Part shown: positions 4,770 through 7,332 of the stretch, one piece after another
How positions within the stretch are numbered: position 1 is the stretch's first letter
Layout: every line of letters begins with the position of its first letter
Origin: Pelagibius sp036570545
Lineage (GTDB): Bacteria > Pseudomonadota > Alphaproteobacteria > Kiloniellales > Kiloniellaceae
DNA: 7,332 nucleotides
Reading direction: 5' to 3'
NCBI GenBank assembly: GCA_036570545.1
Contig: DATCXZ010000041.1
Coordinates: forward strand, 1-7,332
The notes under the pieces: model-generated
Databases searched by the model: none
Seen by the model: only the letters and a program-made list of their open reading frames with translations
Told to the model about the DNA's origin: nothing
Position numbers and translations under genes: made by a program

Positions 4770-5812
4770 GCTCAGACAGTCTCCCCGGCGTCGCTGCAGG
4801 TCAGGCCGGCGAACAGACTTTCATCCAGTTCGATGACAACTCGTTGCTGCCAATGCTCTATGGCGAGCACGACCAGCATCTGCTGCGCATCGAGCAGCAA
4901 CTCGGCGTCAGCCTCGCCTCGCGCGGCAACCGCCTGGCAATCTCCGGCCCGCCCGCGTCGGTCGAGGCAGCCAATGCCGCCCTCACAGCGCTCTATCAAC
5001 GGCTGAAGAAGGGCCTCGACGTCGGGGACGGCGAGGTCGATGCGGTGGTGCGCATGGCCATGCAGGCCTCCGACAGCGTCAGCGGCCATGAGGCAGTGCG
5101 CGCGGTGCACGCCGACGAGCTGGCGATCGCCACCCGCAAGCGCCGGCTGACGCCGCGATCGCCGGGACAGAAGACCTACATCCAGGCGCTGCGCAGCCAT
5201 GAGCTGGTGTTCGGCATCGGCCCGGCCGGTACCGGCAAGACCTACCTCGCCGCCGCCATGGCGGTCTCCATGCTGATGGAAGGCGCGGTGGAGCGCATCA
5301 TCCTGTCGCGCCCCGCGGTGGAGGCCGGCGAGCGGCTCGGCTTCCTGCCGGGCGACCTGCACGAGAAGGTCGATCCCTACCTGCGGCCGCTCTACGACGC
5401 CCTCTACGACATGCTGCCGGCGACCCAGGTGGCCAGCCGCCTCGCCAACGGCGAGATCGAGGTCGCGCCGCTCGCCTTCATGCGCGGGCGCACCTTGACG
5501 AACGCCTTCGTCATCCTCGACGAGGCGCAGAACACCACGCCGGTGCAGATGAAGATGGCGCTGACCCGCCTCGGCGAGAACAGCCGCATGGTGGTGACCG
5601 GCGACCTGTCGCAGATCGACTTGCCCCGGGGCGCGCCCTCGGGCCTGCGCGAGGCGGCCGGCATCCTCGCCGACATGGAGGGTGTCGCCTTCGTGCAGTT
5701 CACCGCTGCCGACGTGGTGCGGCACAGCCTGGTCACTCGCATCGTGCGCGCCTATGCGAGCTACGAGGCCGGCAAGTCTGGAGAAGGAGATCTCTTCGGC
5801 CGGGACCGCTGA
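4766..5812 (+). CDS. phoH: PhoH family ATPase (YbeZ-like)
   Basis: This 348-residue protein has the usual length of PhoH/YbeZ, a cytoplasmic P-loop NTPase related to the helicase-like PhoH domain and linked to RNA metabolism with its partner YbeY. An N-terminal KH-like RNA-binding region is at about 27-90 (LYGEHDQHLLRIEQQLGV...). A basic linker follows (ATRKRRLTPRSPGQKTYI, 122-139), then the ATPase core: Walker A GPAGTGKT at 152-159, SRPAVEAGERLGFLPG (181-196), Walker B VILDEAQN at 249-256, and the sensor-like VVTGDLSQIDLP (276-287). The start is an unusual TTG at 4766 that overlaps the miaB stop (TTGA), with AAGGA (4754-4758) 7 nt upstream, implying translational coupling. The downstream neighbour is ybeY, 22 nt away, the classic phoH-ybeY pair. 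Despite the name (phosphate-starvation inducible), no Pho-box-like site is visible here. Confidence 0.95.
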   Translation: MSSDSLPGVAAGQAGEQTFIQFDDNSLLPMLYGEHDQHLLRIEQQLGVSLASRGNRLAISGPPASVEAANAALTALYQRLKKGLDVGDGEVDAVVRMAMQASDSVSGHEAVRAVHADELAIATRKRRLTPRSPGQKTYIQALRSHELVFGIGPAGTGKTYLAAAMAVSMLMEGAVERIILSRPAVEAGERLGFLPGDLHEKVDPYLRPLYDALYDMLPATQVASRLANGEIEVAPLAFMRGRTLTNAFVILDEAQNTTPVQMKMALTRLGENSRMVVTGDLSQIDLPRGAPSGLREAAGILADMEGVAFVQFTAADVVRHSLVTRIVRAYASYEAGKSGEGDLFGRDR

Positions 5813-5834
5813 CGCCCCGCGACCGCGACCAACG

Positions 5835-6371
5835 ATGACCGACGGTTCTGGAAGTATAAGCTTGGAGATCGCCGTGTCGCTGCACGACACGGCCTGGCTG
5901 GACGGTTGCGCGGACCTCGAGAAGCGTTCCCGCGCCGCGGCCAGCGCGGTCCTGCGGCATCTGAAGGTCGAGGACGGCCCGCTGGAGCTCTCCCTCGTGT
6001 TCACCGACGATGCCGAGCAGCGTGCGCTGAACCGCGCCTGGCGCAACCAGGACCGCCCGACGAACGTGCTGTCGTTTCCGAACATGGACGACGGCACTAT
6101 GGTCGCGGCGGGTTTGCCGCGGCTGCTCGGCGACGTGGTGCTGGCCCGCGAAACCGTCGCGCGCGAGGCACTGGAGCAAGGCAAGACGGTGGCGGACCAC
6201 ACGGTCCACCTGCTGGTCCACGGCATCCTGCATCTGCTGGGCTACGACCACGAGCAGGCCGACGAGGCGGAGGAGATGGAAGCGCTGGAGCGGATCATTC
6301 TCGCCGGCCTCGGCATCGCCGATCCCTATGCCGAGAACGCTGTGACGGCGGAGAGGGGTGCGCATGGCTGA
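5835..6371 (+). CDS. ybeY: Endoribonuclease YbeY (rRNA maturation factor)
   Basis: This 178-residue zinc metalloprotein acts as a single-strand-specific endoribonuclease in 16S rRNA 3'-end maturation and 70S ribosome quality control. Diagnostic blocks are LNRAWRNQDRPTNVLSFP (65-82) and the zinc motif HGILHLLGYDH (129-139), with His129, His133 and His139 in the H-x3-H-x5-H pattern; LLGDVVLARETV (97-108) is also typical. The start is uncertain. ATG 5835 is the only ATG in a suitable place but has no Shine-Dalgarno upstream. TTG 5862 (TGGAAG 7 nt ahead) and GTG 5874 (GGAGA 6 nt ahead) are alternatives, though GTG would cut into the first conserved strand (LEIAVSL). The gene follows phoH by 22 nt and overlaps corC by 8 nt, so coupled translation is likely. 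Confidence 0.93.
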   Translation: MTDGSGSISLEIAVSLHDTAWLDGCADLEKRSRAAASAVLRHLKVEDGPLELSLVFTDDAEQRALNRAWRNQDRPTNVLSFPNMDDGTMVAAGLPRLLGDVVLARETVAREALEQGKTVADHTVHLLVHGILHLLGYDHEQADEAEEMEALERIILAGLGIADPYAENAVTAERGAHG

Positions 6372-7305
6372 TTCCTCCGGCGCCGGCCGCATCGCCCGCG
6401 GCAACGGCCACACGGGGCTTTGGCAGCGTCTGCGCAATCTCTTGAAGACGCGCCACGGCGAGGCGCAGCTTCGCGAGACCCTCGAGGAGATCATCGACGA
6501 GATCAAGGACGTCGAACGCGAGGAGGTCAGCGGTGTGCCGATCTCCGGCGATGAGCGCGTCATGCTGTCCAACATCCTCAGGCTGCGCCACCTCACCGCT
6601 TACGATGTCATGGTGCCGCGCGCCGACATCGTTGCGGTCGATCTCGACACGCCGCTCGACGAGCTGATCGACGTGATGAGCGGCGCCGGCCATTCCCGCC
6701 TGCCGGTCTACCGGGACACCCTCGACGAGGTGGTCGGCATCGTCCATATCAAGGACCTGCTGCACGATACGCGCGAGCGCAAGGAGAGCGGCGGCTTCGA
6801 CCTGGTCGACCTGGTGCGGCGCATCTTGGTGGTGGCGCCATCGATGCGGGTGCTCGATCTGCTGCTGGAGATGCGCCTGTCGCGCGTCCACATGGCCCTG
6901 GTTGTCGACGAATTCGGCGGCATCGACGGCCTGGTGACGATCGAGGACCTGGTCGAGGAGATCGTCGGGGAGATCGAGGACGAGCACGACGTCGCGGTCG
7001 GCCCGAAGCTGATCGAGCGGCCGGATGGCAGCCTCATTGCCGATGCGCGCACCACCATCGAGGAGTTCGAGGAGCGTGTCGGCCCGGTGCTTTCCGAAGA
7101 CGAACGCGAGGAGGACATCGACACCCTCGGCGGCCTGCTGTTCACGCTCGCCGGCCGGGTGCCCGATCGCGGCGAGCTGGTCGAGCATCCGCCCAGCGGG
7201 ATCACCTTCGAGGTGCTGGAGGCCGACCCGCGCCGGGTCAAGCGCGTGCGCGTGCGCGACGCCACGGCGCGGGCTGTGGCGGCGGCTGAAGATCCCGACC
7301 GATGA
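6364..7305 (+). CDS. corC: CorC/TlyC-like CBS-domain protein (YbeX-like, magnesium/cobalt efflux-associated)
   Basis: This 313-residue soluble protein of the CorC/HlyC type lacks the membrane DUF21 domain found in longer homologues. An acidic helical N-terminus (about 33-60) precedes MLSNILRLRHLTAYDVMVPRAD (67-88), the hallmark of the family. Two CBS domains follow (about 80-135, with HSRLPVYRDTLDEVVGIVHIKDLL, and about 150-205, with SRVHMALVVDEFGGIDGLVTIEDLVEEIVGEI). A C-terminal transporter-associated domain is at about 218-300 (DGSLIADARTTIEEFEE, DTLGGLLFTLAGRVP). Family members are linked to Mg2+/Co2+ homeostasis, and YbeX to ribosome metabolism; the older hemolysin label is not supported by function. 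ATG 6364 is chosen because GAGAGG (6351-6356) lies 7 nt upstream; GTG 6358 is a possible two-codon extension. The stop overlaps the next start by ATGA. Confidence 0.92.
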   Translation: MADSSGAGRIARGNGHTGLWQRLRNLLKTRHGEAQLRETLEEIIDEIKDVEREEVSGVPISGDERVMLSNILRLRHLTAYDVMVPRADIVAVDLDTPLDELIDVMSGAGHSRLPVYRDTLDEVVGIVHIKDLLHDTRERKESGGFDLVDLVRRILVVAPSMRVLDLLLEMRLSRVHMALVVDEFGGIDGLVTIEDLVEEIVGEIEDEHDVAVGPKLIERPDGSLIADARTTIEEFEERVGPVLSEDEREEDIDTLGGLLFTLAGRVPDRGELVEHPPSGITFEVLEADPRRVKRVRVRDATARAVAAAEDPDR

Positions 7306-7332
7306 CGGCGGCCAGCCCTGCGGCCGCGGCCG
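7302..7332 (+). CDS. lnt: Start of next gene, probable apolipoprotein N-acyltransferase (Lnt)
   Basis: Only ten codons are present (M-T-A-A-S-P-A-A-A-A), from an ATG that overlaps the corC stop (ATGA). The residues themselves are not diagnostic. The assignment rests entirely on the widely conserved proteobacterial order phoH-ybeY-corC-lnt. Lnt adds the third acyl chain to lipoproteins in the inner membrane. Confidence 0.5.
   Translation, partial: MTAASPAAAA

Noticed and set aside
4772..6226. Long open frame on the minus strand opposite phoH and ybeY (484 codons)
   Set aside because: It spans two plus-strand genes and their junction, both with intact catalytic motifs, and shows no domain of its own.

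Overview
This is a GC-rich (roughly two-thirds G+C by eye) chromosomal window that reads as the core genome of an alphaproteobacterium, probably Rhodospirillales-like. The lineage call rests on a Ros/MucR-type regulator, a Fur of the alphaproteobacterial (Mur-like) type without CxxC motifs, an OlsB/OlsA-like acyltransferase pair, and the order miaB-phoH-ybeY-corC-lnt. It is an inference from gene content and protein character, not from a marker gene. All genes lie on the + strand.

Layout. Bases 1-184 hold the 3' end of a GNAT acetyltransferase, best read as rimI. Next comes an intergenic stretch whose second half (about 251-400) is strikingly AT-rich, with a T10 tract, a repeated 10-mer and a plausible sigma70-type promoter. 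It leads into mucR (419-832). A hairpin plus T5 terminator (877-908) closes mucR. fur follows (1023-1469), then olsB-like (1506-2363), olsA/plsC-like (2360-3196), miaB (3303-4769), phoH (4766-5812), ybeY (5835-6371), corC/tlyC-like (6364-7305), and the first ten codons of what is probably lnt (7302 to the window end).

From fur onward the genes are tightly packed, with stop/start overlaps (ATGA or TTGA) at olsB/olsA, miaB/phoH and corC/lnt, and an 8-nt overlap at ybeY/corC. They probably form one long transcription unit. The only sizeable internal gap is the 106 nt before miaB, which holds a degenerate 7-bp-period repeat. The unit combines metal-responsive regulation (Fur), membrane lipid acylation (OlsB then OlsA, ornithine-lipid type chemistry), tRNA modification (MiaB), RNA and ribosome quality control (PhoH, YbeY) and envelope functions (CorC, Lnt).

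I found no mobile element, CRISPR array, tRNA, rRNA or clearly novel system. The window is mainly conserved housekeeping sequence. The points worth a second look are small: a MucR zinc finger missing some canonical ligands, the AT-rich mucR leader, the heptad repeat before miaB, an in-frame 15-bp minisatellite inside miaB, a GC hairpin between fur and olsB, and weak or unusual start sites.
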